In this document: positions 1 to 8,504 of the stretch, in pieces
Position numbering within the stretch: position 1 is the first letter of the stretch
How the letters are laid out: each line of letters starts with the position of its first letter
Assembly: GCA_041398705.1 (NCBI GenBank)
Contig: JAWKUI010000008.1
Span: 124,001-188,000 of the forward strand
Direction: 5' to 3'
DNA length: 64,000 nt
DNA from: NORP259 sp041398705
Lineage (GTDB): Bacteria > Planctomycetota > UBA1135 > GCA-002686595
Program-made: the position numbers and the translations under genes
The notes under the pieces: model-generated
Databases searched by the model: none
Told to the model about the DNA's origin: nothing
What the model saw: only the letters and a program-made list of their open reading frames with translations

Positions 1-706
1 CCGTGAGCTGGATGGCCGTCGGCCCATGGTTGCGGTACACGAGGGTGGTGCCTTGCACATCTTCCACCAGGGTGCAGCCAGGTGTGTAGGCCCGAATTCC
101 GACCGGTGCAGCAGGCACGATGTTGGTCAACTCCAAAGTCAGCATGTGACTGGAGGGGATGGTGTACCGGAAATAGTCCGGATCCGAAGCCTCCATGTGC
201 AGGCCCAGTTGCAAACCGGATTCGATCGGTTTGGCCTGCCAGCAAACGTCGTTGTCCTCCAGGTAGTCGTCGGTGCTGCCGGTACAAGGGTCGGAGGGAT
301 TGAGAATGTACAAGGGCCCGACATAGGGCACGTTCGTATTGTTGCCGACTTGAATCAGCCACGTACTTCCTGCCGTGACTCCATCGAGGAGGCAGTACCC
401 AGGGCCCGCAAGACCGGCACAGGGAGCGTTGCAGCCCGTGCCTGCGAAAACGGTGACTCGGTTCTGAGTGGCTCCCTGCGAAAGCACGTAGAACTCGTAG
501 TTGCCATCCAGCGGGGCCGTCCAGAGGAAGTAGCCCGCATGTTGTACGGGGCTGGCGCAAGCCAGGCCGGGTCCGAACGCGGCCGTGTTCGCAACCAGGT
601 ATGAGCCTTGTCCACTGATCAGATCCGGAGCTGCGCAGCTTGCGCCTTGCGCGGAAGCGATGGAAGTGGACAGGGCTCCTAGCAGCAGTGGAATGAGGGA
701 TCGCAT
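1..706 (-). CDS. Secreted protein with pre-peptidase-like beta-sandwich domains (C-terminus off the window)
   Basis: The reading frame starts at the ATG at 706 and stays open through the left edge, so only the first 235 residues are visible. Residues 1-19 form a signal peptide ending SIASA before Q20. Residues about 56-125 read as a Cys-containing beta-sandwich. Residues about 146-190 carry a pattern like the bacterial pre-peptidase C-terminal (PPC) domain: YLEDND, then A..I..G, then SDPDYFRYTIP. PPC domains usually sit in secreted enzymes and surface proteins and are often clipped. Third codon positions are strongly G/C, which supports this frame over the opposite-strand one. Function beyond secretion is unknown because the rest of the protein is missing. 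Confidence 0.8.
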   Translation of the reverse strand, partial: MRSLIPLLLGALSTSIASAQGASCAAPDLISGQGSYLVANTAAFGPGLACASPVQHAGYFLWTAPLDGNYEFYVLSQGATQNRVTVFAGTGCNAPCAGLAGPGYCLLDGVTAGSTWLIQVGNNTNVPYVGPLYILNPSDPCTGSTDDYLEDNDVCWQAKPIESGLQLGLHMEASDPDYFRYTIPSSHMLTLELTNIVPAAPVGIRAYTPGCTLVEDVQGTTLVYRNHGPTAIQLT

Positions 707-889
707 CGGAGAGTTTGGTTGATAGGGGGAATGGCGGAAAAACAGGACTCCGTTCATTCGATTCCGGTGGCCAGGATCTGTCAATGGAGGGGATTCCATG
801 GCCGGGACTGGCCAAAAAATGAACCGCCCAGACCTGCGGGACAGGGCCGGGCGGCTCGAAATCGGAGGTGTCTGGACCGGATACGAATC

Positions 890-1645
890 CTACTTGGGCT
901 CTTCCTTGGGTTTGTCTTTCTGCTCCGGATCGACCTTGGGGGTCTTCTGCAGGATGTCGAGCAGGCGTTTCACGGCGGTGCTCTTGCCCTTGGTTTCGAT
1001 CGGGTCGTCGCCGAAGTACGTGTCCCATAGGGCCCAGGTCAGGGCCTTGGACTCGATGGTCTGCATCACGGTGCCGTTGACGGTGGTGACGAGCTTGTGG
1101 CCGGGCAGCCAGGTGAATTCGATCGTCTGGCCGTCTTCGATCTCCTTGGTGAAGAACGAGCGGAAGGTGGTCAGGGCCTTGTCGCCGTCGGTCCAGCCCT
1201 TCTTCTCGCGGGCGATCTTGAGCCGGGGCTCGATGCTATCCTCGAACGCCCCGCGCACCTTCTTGGCGCTGACGTCGCGCACGAACTGCAACTTGATGGT
1301 GCGGGTGATCTCATCCTTGCCGAGGGCTTCGAACAGGCGGTTGTTCTCCGCCTTCTTCGGGCGCTGCGAGAAGAACGCTTGGAAGTGGGCCTGGATGCTC
1401 GGCTCGTCGATGTACAGCGCATAGGCATACACATTGACCAGAATCACGAAGCGCTTGTCGCGCACGGCGACCCCGCAGAGCTCCATGGTCTTGTCGTGCT
1501 GCTTCGAGCGCATCCACGACGGGAACTTGACCTCGGTGTCCGGCTCCTTGACCCACTCGACGGGTTTGGGCTGGGGTTTCGGGGCGGGATCCTGGGGCGC
1601 TGCGAGGCCCACGAGCCCAATCAGGGCGAAAAGGAGTGCATGCAT
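890..1645 (-). CDS. Chalcone-isomerase-like domain protein, exported
   Basis: The start is placed at the ATG at 1645, which gives a signal peptide (MHALLFALIGLVGLAAPQ); an upstream in-frame start would bury it. Residues about 55-80 (GVAVRDKRFVILVNVYAYAL) and 165-215 (a strand ending FTWLPG, then VNG and ALW..YFGD.P) match the bacterial chalcone-isomerase-like fold. In this family the first segment is the G.G.R.k.f.kvYv.aLYl strand and the second is the PG..v.vnG / iWlG..P end. These proteins bind lipid-like ligands or are of unknown function; true isomerase activity is not expected. The C-terminus is Lys/Pro/Glu-rich and probably disordered. It is followed upstream by the PilZ gene on the same strand. 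Confidence 0.75.
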   Translation of the reverse strand: MHALLFALIGLVGLAAPQDPAPKPQPKPVEWVKEPDTEVKFPSWMRSKQHDKTMELCGVAVRDKRFVILVNVYAYALYIDEPSIQAHFQAFFSQRPKKAENNRLFEALGKDEITRTIKLQFVRDVSAKKVRGAFEDSIEPRLKIAREKKGWTDGDKALTTFRSFFTKEIEDGQTIEFTWLPGHKLVTTVNGTVMQTIESKALTWALWDTYFGDDPIETKGKSTAVKRLLDILQKTPKVDPEQKDKPKEEPK

Positions 1646-1744
1646 GGCGGTGGGGGAGGGGGGAAAACCCCTCTCCCGTCCATCTTGGCCCAACCGGGCC
1701 GATGCCGCACCCCCCGGCGCCGGGTTCCCGATCCCGGGTAGGTT

Positions 1745-2446
1745 TCAGCCCGCCCGCCGGCCGCTGCGCTGGGTCTGGCGCTTGACCAGGTACGCGCCGA
1801 TCTGTTGTTCGACTTGGGTCCAGAGCCGGGTCTCGCTGCGGAGGAACGCCAACCCCAGGTACAGGTGGCGGCCCTTCTGCTGGTAGCGTTCCACCCGCGC
1901 GGGCAGTCGCAGGGACTGCCCGAGGTCGCCACCGCGGGCTTCGAGGAAGACCCGGGTGCCGAGGGCGGGGGCATCATCCGTCCGGCTGGCTTTGATGCGC
2001 ACACCGCACCCGGTGAGCGACAGGTCGAGCAGTTCCACTTGCAGGGAGCTACCCGCCTGCTCGATGTGCGTGGTCAGGGTTTCCTGGGCCTGCTTGGTTG
2101 GTTTCGCCAATAGGTCCAGGGTGCTCACCCGGAAGGCCCGCCGGCGGTTGAACTCCTCCGCCGCCCCGGCGGCGTGCCACAGGGCCCGGCCGTCGGCGAG
2201 CCCGAGCACGAAACGGTCCTGCACCCGCTCGAGCACCACGGCGGGCACCGCGTGGCCCACATCCCGATCTCCCGCGGATAGGGCCAGGTAGACGGACTCC
2301 CCGGGTGCCCAGCCGGGCGGCCGCCCCTTCTGGATGCGGATCTCGAGGCGGTCGGAGCCATAGGAGTGCAGGACGGCTTCGTACTGGCGCTCACCGGCCC
2401 GGAAGGCGTAGGCCCGGGGCAGGGTTTCGGGGTTCCGGAAGGTCAT
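1745..2446 (-). CDS. PilZ-domain protein (probable c-di-GMP receptor)
   Basis: The 233-residue protein has an N-terminal beta-rich region (1-95) resembling the YcgR-type N-domain and a PilZ domain from about residue 98. Both c-di-GMP binding signatures are present: RRAFR (RxxxR, residues 102-106) and DLSLTG (D/NxSxxG, 141-146). By family knowledge PilZ proteins bind c-di-GMP and pass the signal to motility, secretion or polysaccharide machinery. A GGDEF protein that could make this messenger lies at 52.0 kb. No signal peptide or membrane segment is seen, so it is cytoplasmic. The partner process cannot be read from its neighbours. Confidence 0.85.
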   Translation of the reverse strand: MTFRNPETLPRAYAFRAGERQYEAVLHSYGSDRLEIRIQKGRPPGWAPGESVYLALSAGDRDVGHAVPAVVLERVQDRFVLGLADGRALWHAAGAAEEFNRRRAFRVSTLDLLAKPTKQAQETLTTHIEQAGSSLQVELLDLSLTGCGVRIKASRTDDAPALGTRVFLEARGGDLGQSLRLPARVERYQQKGRHLYLGLAFLRSETRLWTQVEQQIGAYLVKRQTQRSGRRAG

Positions 2447-2795
2447 TGGAGTCGGAGGTTCAGGGCTTGGGGTCCTGGATATTGGGACTTCCTAGCTATC
2501 GGGCCACTCCGTACGCCGGCCCCAGAGTGGGTGGAGAAAATGTGGAAAACGTCCCGGGCCGAAACAGGCGAGGGCTGGAAATCGGCCCTGGCGACCCCGC
2601 CAGGGCCGGTTTTGTGATCCGGCGGGGGTTTGGGGCGATTTGGGGGAATCTGTGGAAAAACTCCAATGGAAAGCCGGGGGTTTGGGGGAGGGCTAATGGT
2701 CTGGACCGAATAATGACGAAAATAGTGGCAAGATCGCCGGGACCGGGTAAGTTGAGCCTATCTGGCCACGGGCGCCCCGCCCGGTCTTCTGCACC
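2447..2795. promoter_or_regulatory. Divergent intergenic region with GTGGA repeats upstream of mraZ (candidate MraZ operator)
   Basis: This 349 bp gap separates the PilZ gene (leaving leftward) from mraZ (leaving rightward). It holds direct repeats of the type GTGGARAAAA: GTGGAGAAAA at 2531-2540, GTGGAAAACG at 2542-2551 (an 11 bp step, one helical turn) and GTGGAAAAAC at 2652-2661, plus a GTGG at 2527. MraZ of other bacteria autoregulates by binding short G-rich direct repeats of about 10 bp period in front of mraZ, so these are plausible operator units. The match is by pattern only. An imperfect GC-rich inverted repeat around 2585-2615 (GGCCCTGGCG / CGCCAGGGCC) lies between the two repeat groups. 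Confidence 0.45.
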
Positions 2796-3311
2796 ATGCC
2801 CCAAGACCTCTATCTGATCGGCGAACACCCCGCCACCTTGGATGGGGAGGGGCGTATCCAGTTGCCGGTGGCCCTTCGTGACGACCTGAATCCCAGGGCC
2901 ACCAACTTCAACCTGATGGGCAACCTCGAGCCGGATGGCTCGATCTGCCTGCGGGAGAGGGAGGACTGGGTTCAGTACGTGTCGTCCCTGAAGGATGCCA
3001 CCGTCGAGAGCGCCCGCGCGCGGCGCGCCCTCACCTTCCTCGCGGCCCACTCGGCCCCGGTGAAGTGCGACAAGACCGGACGGATCCGTATCCCCGATGC
3101 TCTGCTTGTCCAGGTGGGTTTGGACCGCAACGACGAGCAACGGCGCGATGTCATCCTGGTGGGGAACTTTGGAGACATCCGGGTATGGAGTCCTGAGGGC
3201 TGGGTCCAGTTCCGCGACGAAGCGCGCGGTGAGTACGCGGCGGGTCTCGACGACCTGCTCACTCACAAGCGCTTGGGACCGAAGGGGTTGGTTGACAGAG
3301 AAACGGCCTAG
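2796..3311 (+). CDS. mraZ: Transcriptional regulator MraZ, orphan copy
   Basis: The 171-residue protein has two SpoVT/AbrB-like half-domains with the family signatures DGEGRIQLP (residues 16-24) and DKTGRIRIP (92-100). MraZ is a ring-forming DNA-binding protein that in most bacteria is the first gene of the division/cell-wall (dcw) cluster and represses it. Here it is followed by a strong intrinsic terminator and then by an opposite-strand gene, so it is not attached to rsmH, ftsL or any mur/fts gene. It is slightly longer than typical (about 145-155 residues), with an extended acidic/basic C-terminus. The ATG at 2796 is the natural start; there is no clear Shine-Dalgarno sequence. Candidate operator repeats lie upstream. 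Confidence 0.88.
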   Translation: MPQDLYLIGEHPATLDGEGRIQLPVALRDDLNPRATNFNLMGNLEPDGSICLREREDWVQYVSSLKDATVESARARRALTFLAAHSAPVKCDKTGRIRIPDALLVQVGLDRNDEQRRDVILVGNFGDIRVWSPEGWVQFRDEARGEYAAGLDDLLTHKRLGPKGLVDRETA

Positions 3312-3385
3312 CGCGGGGGACGTCTCCCCTGCGCGAAGCCACCTCTACACGTGGTGAATGCCCCCGGGAGGGGGGGCATCGACAA

Positions 3386-3417
3386 GGGCTCCGGCGATGC
3401 CGGAGCCCTCTTTTTTT
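3386..3417 (+). terminator. Intrinsic terminator of mraZ
   Basis: A perfect 10 bp stem (GGGCTCCGGC, loop GAT, GCCGGAGCCC) is followed by a run TCTTTTTTT. It lies 75 bp after the mraZ stop and ends the transcript as a single gene. It is the clearest plus-strand Rho-independent terminator in the window. Confidence 0.92.
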
Positions 3418-3486
3418 CGCCGCCTGGAAGATGGGTTGAGATGATGGGTTGAGGGGGGCCGTCGCCCGCCGCCTTCCGGGTCTGCG

Positions 3487-4881
3487 CTACCGGCGCCAAT
3501 CCGGGCTGCGGAAGAGGAACTGCGCGGCGAAGGTCGCCACGGCCAGTGGGATGTACTGCCACAAGAGCACGAAACGAGCGGGCCGTTCCATCGCCGCGGC
3601 CGTTACCTGGCCCCAGGTCGTGCCGGGGCCATAGGCGCTCAGGATCAAGTGCTCCGGGGTGCCGGGAAAGAGCAGCGTATTGTCGTATGCCTGGGGAATG
3701 GGCAAGAACGCGCGATAGGCGAGGGCTTGGGCCAACACCAGCAAGGCGAGCAGTATCCAGCGGGCCCGCTTGTCCCCGGGCAGGCCGAGCCCCTCTTGCA
3801 GCACCCATGCGAGCGGAATCATCATGATCGGCAAGGACCAGTACATGATGCGATCGGTGTGCAGGCCCCCCACCACAGCGAGCCCAACCATCGCCGGCAA
3901 GAGCAGCAGGATCTCCCTGTGCATGCCGAGCAGCGCACGCATCCGGCGCCGGAACAGGGCAAACGGCAGGACGAGGAACAGCGGACCGATGGCGAGGAAC
4001 CCGGCGACCAGCGGGATCGAGGGTAGGGACAGGTTGTGCTGCAGAATCTGCTGGGCATGTTGGACCGGGTGGTAGCGGCGCTCCAGTTGCTCCGGGAGCA
4101 CGGGGTCGACCCACCGGCGCGTGCACCAGAGGGCGAGCAGGCCAGTGGTGACCAACAGGGTTGCCGTGATCAAGGTGCGCCAACGCGGAGTCTCGCCGCG
4201 ACCCGGGAAGAATCGGCGCCAAAGCAGCGACCACGCGAACACCAAGGGCAGCAGCAGGATCACCTCGCGCACCAGGCCTCCGACGAAAACCGCCAATCCC
4301 AGGAAGGCGGCGGGGACCGGGCGCAGCTCTGGCCAGCGGGCATAGCCGTACAGGACGAGCAGCATCGCGACCATCGCGAGGTTGTCGGTCATGGCCGGAT
4401 AGAAGAGCCCGAAGCGGAAGGGGGAGTAGGGGTTGGCGACGAAGAGGGTGGCCATCCACCAGGCAACCGCGGGGTGCGCGCCGTACTGCCGCAGCACGGC
4501 CACCAGCAGGGCCACGCAAGCGATGCCGGAAAGAGCGGAGAGCCAGGTGAACCCGTCGAGCAAGTCCTTTGCATCGAGATCCGCCCCGGCCGCGGGCCCG
4601 ATCGCCGCCAGGGTTCGCTTCAGGCCCGGTGCCGATTCGGAAAGCCACTCCGCGGCGGGCGGATAGAACCGGCCCACGACCCAAGGCGCGCCCAACCGGT
4701 AACCGAAGGGCTCCCAGTTGGACATACGGCGATCCAGGGAGACCAGCCGCGCCTGCTGGTGGTAGTACGCGGCGTCATAGGGGCAGCCTCCGTAGTACTC
4801 GACCCGATCCTGGGTGCGCAGGTAGAAGACGGCAAGCAGAACGCAGGCCAATGCAGCCAAACGGGCCGGAAGGCGGGCCAT
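3487..4881 (-). CDS. Multipass membrane protein, possibly GT-C type glycosyltransferase
   Basis: This 464-residue protein has roughly nine to eleven hydrophobic segments, starting with a membrane anchor at residues 6-22 followed by a long extracytoplasmic loop (about 23-105) with several acidic/aromatic residues (DRVEYYGG, PYDAAYYHQQ). That layout (one helix, a large first loop, then many helices) is seen in GT-C fold polyprenyl-linked glycosyltransferases, but I see no decisive DxD/ExD motif, so the activity is not assigned. It would act in the inner membrane. The C-terminus FRSPDWRR is basic and cytoplasmic. Hairpin element A lies upstream, so it is probably transcribed apart from the small basic protein gene. 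Confidence 0.6.
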   Translation of the reverse strand: MARLPARLAALACVLLAVFYLRTQDRVEYYGGCPYDAAYYHQQARLVSLDRRMSNWEPFGYRLGAPWVVGRFYPPAAEWLSESAPGLKRTLAAIGPAAGADLDAKDLLDGFTWLSALSGIACVALLVAVLRQYGAHPAVAWWMATLFVANPYSPFRFGLFYPAMTDNLAMVAMLLVLYGYARWPELRPVPAAFLGLAVFVGGLVREVILLLPLVFAWSLLWRRFFPGRGETPRWRTLITATLLVTTGLLALWCTRRWVDPVLPEQLERRYHPVQHAQQILQHNLSLPSIPLVAGFLAIGPLFLVLPFALFRRRMRALLGMHREILLLLPAMVGLAVVGGLHTDRIMYWSLPIMMIPLAWVLQEGLGLPGDKRARWILLALLVLAQALAYRAFLPIPQAYDNTLLFPGTPEHLILSAYGPGTTWGQVTAAAMERPARFVLLWQYIPLAVATFAAQFLFRSPDWRR

Positions 4882-5008
4882 GAAAGAAACCGAATCGCGA
4901 GCAAGGGGGGGCAGGGACCTCGCGATGGTAGGCGTCTTTGGCGACGCGGCGCACTCAAAGTGCGGCGGGGGGTGGTTGTACCCGGGGATATCGGGTGCTT
5001 GGGGCGGG

Positions 5009-5153
5009 GGCCTGATTGGAATAACGTTACGTACCGAAGCGGGTTTAAGTTGTCACGTTATTCGTCGTGGGTGGCTGTCAGGGAACGACAGCCACCGACG
5101 AATAACGTGACAACTAAACCCGCTTCCGTACGTAACGTTATTCCAATCAGGCC
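5009..5153. repeat. Long inverted-repeat element, copy A
   Basis: The two arms pair almost perfectly over 145 bp. From the outside in they comprise GGCCTGATT, then GGAATAACGTTACGTAC, the shared core (GGAAGCGGGTTTAAGTTG, then TCACGTTATTCGTCG) and a private inner stem GGTGGCTGTC/GACAGCCACC with loop AGGGAAC. The left core has one extra A (TTTAAG against TTTAG on the other arm), a single-base bulge also present in copy C. One arm position is a C/G mismatch (TACCG/TACGG). The right arm runs through the TGA stop (5147-5149) and last codon of the neighbouring minus-strand gene. It lies between two leftward genes. No U-tract follows the stem. Confidence 0.95.
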
Positions 5154-5458
5154 TTCTTGGGCTTGCGGCCCCGGGGAAGGCGGGCTTTGGGCAGCTTGAC
5201 GCCGCGGCCTTCGAGGAACTCGCTCAGGGGGCCCCGGGCTTCGGCCAGGGCGTGGCGGAGCAGGGTTTCGCCCTCTTCTTGGGCTTCCTCGAGGGCCTTG
5301 TCGATCTGGCGCACCGCGCTCAGGGTGTGCTTGATCGCGTTGCTTTCTTTGAGTTGTTTCGCAGCCGCCCGGCGCTCCACTTCCTCGATCTTCTGCTTCA
5401 GATCCGCGATCATCTCCTCGGGGGAGCGGCGGTTCCGACGACTTCCTTTTTTCGCCAT
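5147..5458 (-). CDS. Small basic coiled-coil protein, unknown function
   Basis: The start is set at the ATG at 5458 (MAKKGSRRNRR), preceded by AAAGAG; an upstream in-frame ATG would add 55 low-quality residues. The 103-residue product begins with a strongly basic stretch, continues with a predicted helical, charge-alternating region (IADLKQKIEEVERRAAAKQL) and ends basic (RLPRGRKPKKA). It looks like a nucleic-acid or ribosome-associated small protein, but I do not recognise a family. Its last codon and TGA stop are inside the right arm of hairpin element A, so this element must be at the very end of its mRNA. Confidence 0.65.
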   Translation of the reverse strand: MAKKGSRRNRRSPEEMIADLKQKIEEVERRAAAKQLKESNAIKHTLSAVRQIDKALEEAQEEGETLLRHALAEARGPLSEFLEGRGVKLPKARLPRGRKPKKA

Positions 5459-5902
5459 AGCTCTTTGCGGTTGATTCGCTTGGGGGACTGTATCCAGTGA
5501 GTCTGGTTGCAAAAATCCGGAATATTCTTTCGCGGAAACAACCATTTCCCACGGGTTAAGAGTATTGCACGGTGCCGAGATATCAATATTCCAGGCGATT
5601 TCTTTTCTTAAAAATCGCTGCAAATAGCGATCCGGGGCCCATGGGGGGCGCTGCGGAATGGAGGCGAGGCCGCCCTAGTTGCCAGCGGATGTCCGGGCCG
5701 GAATGCCTGCGGGGCAACCCCACGCCGAGCGGCTTGCGGCTGTCCCATTCTGCGCCGAACGGAAAATCCGCATTTGATCTGGATCCGGCCTGGAGAACCG
5801 GTCGATGCAGCCTGCGCATGTGTTGTATGCGGGCCCCTGCGGCCGGCGGCGAATGCCACCCGGCGCAGTCCGCAGCACGTGCATCGAACCTCCCTGTACC
5901 CC
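5459..5902. other. Divergent intergenic region, locally AT-rich
   Basis: This 444 bp gap separates the small basic protein gene (left) from the beta-propeller gene (right). Positions about 5460-5635 are clearly poorer in G+C than the surroundings, as expected for divergent promoters. A sigma-70-like pair TTGCAC (5565-5570) and TATTCC with 16 bp between is visible, but it is 300 bp from the next start, so I do not assert it. The rest (5640-5900) is GC-rich and I see no gene or motif in it. Confidence 0.4.
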
Positions 5903-7009
5903 ATGTCCTTCCGCCTCTTCAGCCTCCTGATGCTCGCTTGCCTTGCCCGGCCGGCGATTGCCCAGGATGCGCCCTTGTCGCTGCTGGTGACCAGTCCCGA
6001 TTCGGGTCTGCTCCTGGTCGTGGATGCGGATACCGGCGAGGTCAATGCCACGATCCGAGTCGGGGATGGCCCGACCGACCTGGCGGTTTCGGTGGCGGGG
6101 GATCGCGCGGTGGTGCCCAACAGTGGGCGCACGGCGGCGGGCTCGACCCTGTCGCTCGTCAACACGACGACCCGTCAGGTGATCCGCACAATCCACCTCA
6201 AAGGCAAGGTGGGATTGACCCCTGGCGAGCAGACCTTTTTCAAGCCGAAGGCCGTGGCATTCCTGCCTGGTGGTGAGCAAATGGTCGCGGCCACGGAGGC
6301 CTCCAAGTGCGTCGTCTTCATCGACGTGCGCACCGGCCGGGTGCTCGGCGCCGCCCCGTTCAAGGGGGAAGGCGTGCGCGATATGTTGGTCGGCCCCCAC
6401 GGCAAATACCTCTACGTCTCGCACCCCGATTCCGGTTCGATCAGCGTGATCAATATCTCACGCCGTCAACTGCAAAAGGAGATCCCGGTGGCGGGCGGAA
6501 CCGCCGACCTGGCCCTGACGCCCGACGGCAAGCAGATGTGGGCGGTCAACGAGTCCACCAACTCGATCAGCATCCTCGACGTGGACACCGACGATCCGCG
6601 GGAAGTGCTCGAGTTCGCCAGCGGCGCGTTCCCGCGCGACATCGCTTTCACCCGCGACGGCCGCAAGGCCCTCTGCACCAACTACCTGTCGGGCACGATC
6701 TCCGTCTACAATACCTCGAACTACAAGGCGATCGGCGAGATCGACTTGGGCCGGGATGTCGTCGACGAGCAGCAGGGTTCGATGGACTTGTCCGAGATCA
6801 AGCGGGGCCGTTCGCCCCTGCCCAGCGGCCTGATCTTCGCCGATGCGGGCACGCCAAAGGAACGCATCTTCGTCGGCCTGCAGCACGGCAACCAGATCTG
6901 CGAGATCGACCTCGACGGGATGTGCGTCAAGCGTCGCATCCAACTGCCGGCGACCCCGTACGAACTGGCCTGGGCGCGCACCGTGCTGGCCTTTTCGACG
7001 CCGCGCTGA
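5903..7009 (+). CDS. Secreted YVTN/YncE-like beta-propeller protein
   Basis: The start at 5903 gives a signal peptide (MSFRLFSLLMLACLARPAIA before Q21). The 368-residue product consists of repeats of the type LLVVDADTGEVNATIRVGDGPTDLAV and ISVINISRRQ...VAGGTADLALTPDG, each about 42 residues, as in seven-bladed YVTN/YncE propellers. Such proteins bind ligands or partners in the periplasm or on the surface; no enzyme motif is seen. Blade-like units are recognisable at residues about 25-70, 100-145, 145-190, 190-235 and 235-275. It is alone on its strand before the hydrolase gene 42 bp downstream. Confidence 0.8.
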   Translation: MSFRLFSLLMLACLARPAIAQDAPLSLLVTSPDSGLLLVVDADTGEVNATIRVGDGPTDLAVSVAGDRAVVPNSGRTAAGSTLSLVNTTTRQVIRTIHLKGKVGLTPGEQTFFKPKAVAFLPGGEQMVAATEASKCVVFIDVRTGRVLGAAPFKGEGVRDMLVGPHGKYLYVSHPDSGSISVINISRRQLQKEIPVAGGTADLALTPDGKQMWAVNESTNSISILDVDTDDPREVLEFASGAFPRDIAFTRDGRKALCTNYLSGTISVYNTSNYKAIGEIDLGRDVVDEQQGSMDLSEIKRGRSPLPSGLIFADAGTPKERIFVGLQHGNQICEIDLDGMCVKRRIQLPATPYELAWARTVLAFSTPR

Positions 7010-7051
7010 GGCCCGTAGGCAGGCTCGGGACCCAGCCGCTATCATGCGGGC

Positions 7052-8413
7052 ATGTGGTCCCTGATGCTCTCCTTCCTGTGCTGTCCCGTTCAAGCGGGCA
7101 CCGCTGCGCCCGCACCCTCCCTTTCGGAACTGGCCGAGCGCATTCCGGCGGTGATCGCCGATCCCCTGGCGGATGGCTGGTTGATGGGCCTCAGCGTCGG
7201 GCTCGTGCGGGGGGAGGAGACGTTTGTCGGAGGCTACGGGCAGCTCGAACCTGGCGGACCCGCGCCCGATGAACACACCCTGTACGAGATCGGCTCGATC
7301 ACGAAGGTCTTCACTTCGCAGTTGCTGGCGCAGGAGGTGATCGCGGGCCGGCTTGCCCTCGAGGATACGATCCTTGCGAGCCTGCCCGAAGGCGCTGCCG
7401 GCAACCGCCGCCTGCGCGGCATTCGTTGGGTCGACCTTTCGAACCACGGTTCGGGCCTGCCGCGCATGCCCGCCAACTTCGCCCCGGCGAACCCGGCCGA
7501 TCCGTATGTGGACTACGGCGAAGAGCAACTTGTGAAGTTCCTGGGCGGGTTGGTGCCGCGCGGCAAACCCGGAGCGAAACACGAGTACAGCAATCTCGGC
7601 GCAGCGGTGCTCGGATACCTGATCGCGCGGCGCAACGAAACGACCTACGGGGAACTGCTGCGCGCGCGCATCCTGGGGCCGCTGGGTATGGAGCGCAGCG
7701 GGCTGGCCTGGGCGGAAGGCACCCGCGCCAAGCCGTTCACCGTGGACTTGCTGCCCGATCACGAGTGGAACTTCGACGTGATGGCGCCGGCGGGTGGGTT
7801 GCGTTCGGATGTGGTGGACCTGTTGAAGTTCGCGCGCAGTTCCTGGCAGGCGCCCGACGAGGCGTGGGGGCGGGCGATGGCTTTGAGCCTGACGGAGAGC
7901 ACGGGGGGCCAGCCCGGCTTGCGCATGGGGCTCGGCTGGATCCGGACCGGCGACGGAGCGTTCTGGTGGCACAACGGACAGACAGGCGGGTACCACAGCT
8001 ATCTGGCGGTGTTGCCCGAGCAGAAGTTGGCGGTGGTGGTGCTCGGCAACTGCGCCAGCGAGGTGATCGACGGAGTTGGCGCGGCGATGATGCGCCTGTT
8101 GCGCGGCGAGGAGATCGAGCCCTGGCGCTATCCGCGCGAGGCCCAGGTGGAGGAGCCGCGGATCCAGGGCCTCGAAGGGCAATACCGCATGGTCGATGGC
8201 ACGGTGCTCACCGTGCGGGCCGCGGGCAAACGGGTCGATCTCGAGTTCCCGGGGCCGCGTACGGTGCGTTTCTATCCCTCGTCGGAAAACGAGTTCTTCT
8301 GCCGACTGATTCCGGCGCAGCTCGCTTTTGAGCGCGCCGCGGATGGCAGCGCTGCAGCGATGGAGTTCCGGCAGGGGGCGCTCAAGGAGCGGGCCGAGCG
8401 CGTAGGGAAATGA
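7052..8413 (+). CDS. Serine hydrolase of the class C beta-lactamase / penicillin-binding-protein family
   Basis: The 453-residue protein carries the three catalytic motifs: SITK (S82-K85, nucleophile and base), YSN (Y179-N181) and HNG (H307-G309, replacing KTG as in many esterase/peptidase members). A short signal peptide (residues 1-15) suggests export. The C-terminal 90 residues form a separate beta-rich domain (from EEPRIQGLEGQYRM) like the lipocalin-type tails found in this group. Members include beta-lactamases, D-aminopeptidases and esterases; the substrate cannot be told from sequence. The stop codon TGA is the first three bases of a 13 bp triple tandem repeat. Confidence 0.85.
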   Translation: MWSLMLSFLCCPVQAGTAAPAPSLSELAERIPAVIADPLADGWLMGLSVGLVRGEETFVGGYGQLEPGGPAPDEHTLYEIGSITKVFTSQLLAQEVIAGRLALEDTILASLPEGAAGNRRLRGIRWVDLSNHGSGLPRMPANFAPANPADPYVDYGEEQLVKFLGGLVPRGKPGAKHEYSNLGAAVLGYLIARRNETTYGELLRARILGPLGMERSGLAWAEGTRAKPFTVDLLPDHEWNFDVMAPAGGLRSDVVDLLKFARSSWQAPDEAWGRAMALSLTESTGGQPGLRMGLGWIRTGDGAFWWHNGQTGGYHSYLAVLPEQKLAVVVLGNCASEVIDGVGAAMMRLLRGEEIEPWRYPREAQVEEPRIQGLEGQYRMVDGTVLTVRAAGKRVDLEFPGPRTVRFYPSSENEFFCRLIPAQLAFERAADGSAAAMEFRQGALKERAERVGK

Positions 8414-8449
8414 GCCCGGGAAGTGAGCCCGGGAAGTGAGCCCGGGAAG
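8411..8449. repeat. Three perfect tandem copies of a 13 bp unit
   Basis: The unit TGAGCCCGGGAAG repeats three times exactly (8411-8423, 8424-8436, 8437-8449). It begins with the stop codon of the hydrolase gene. Each unit contains the palindrome CCCGGG. It probably arose by slippage; no function is evident. Confidence 0.95.
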
Positions 8450-8504
8450 TGGGGCTGCGCCGTGCGGGATTGCAACGGGGTTGTGCAGTGACTCCGCCAG
8501 CGGG

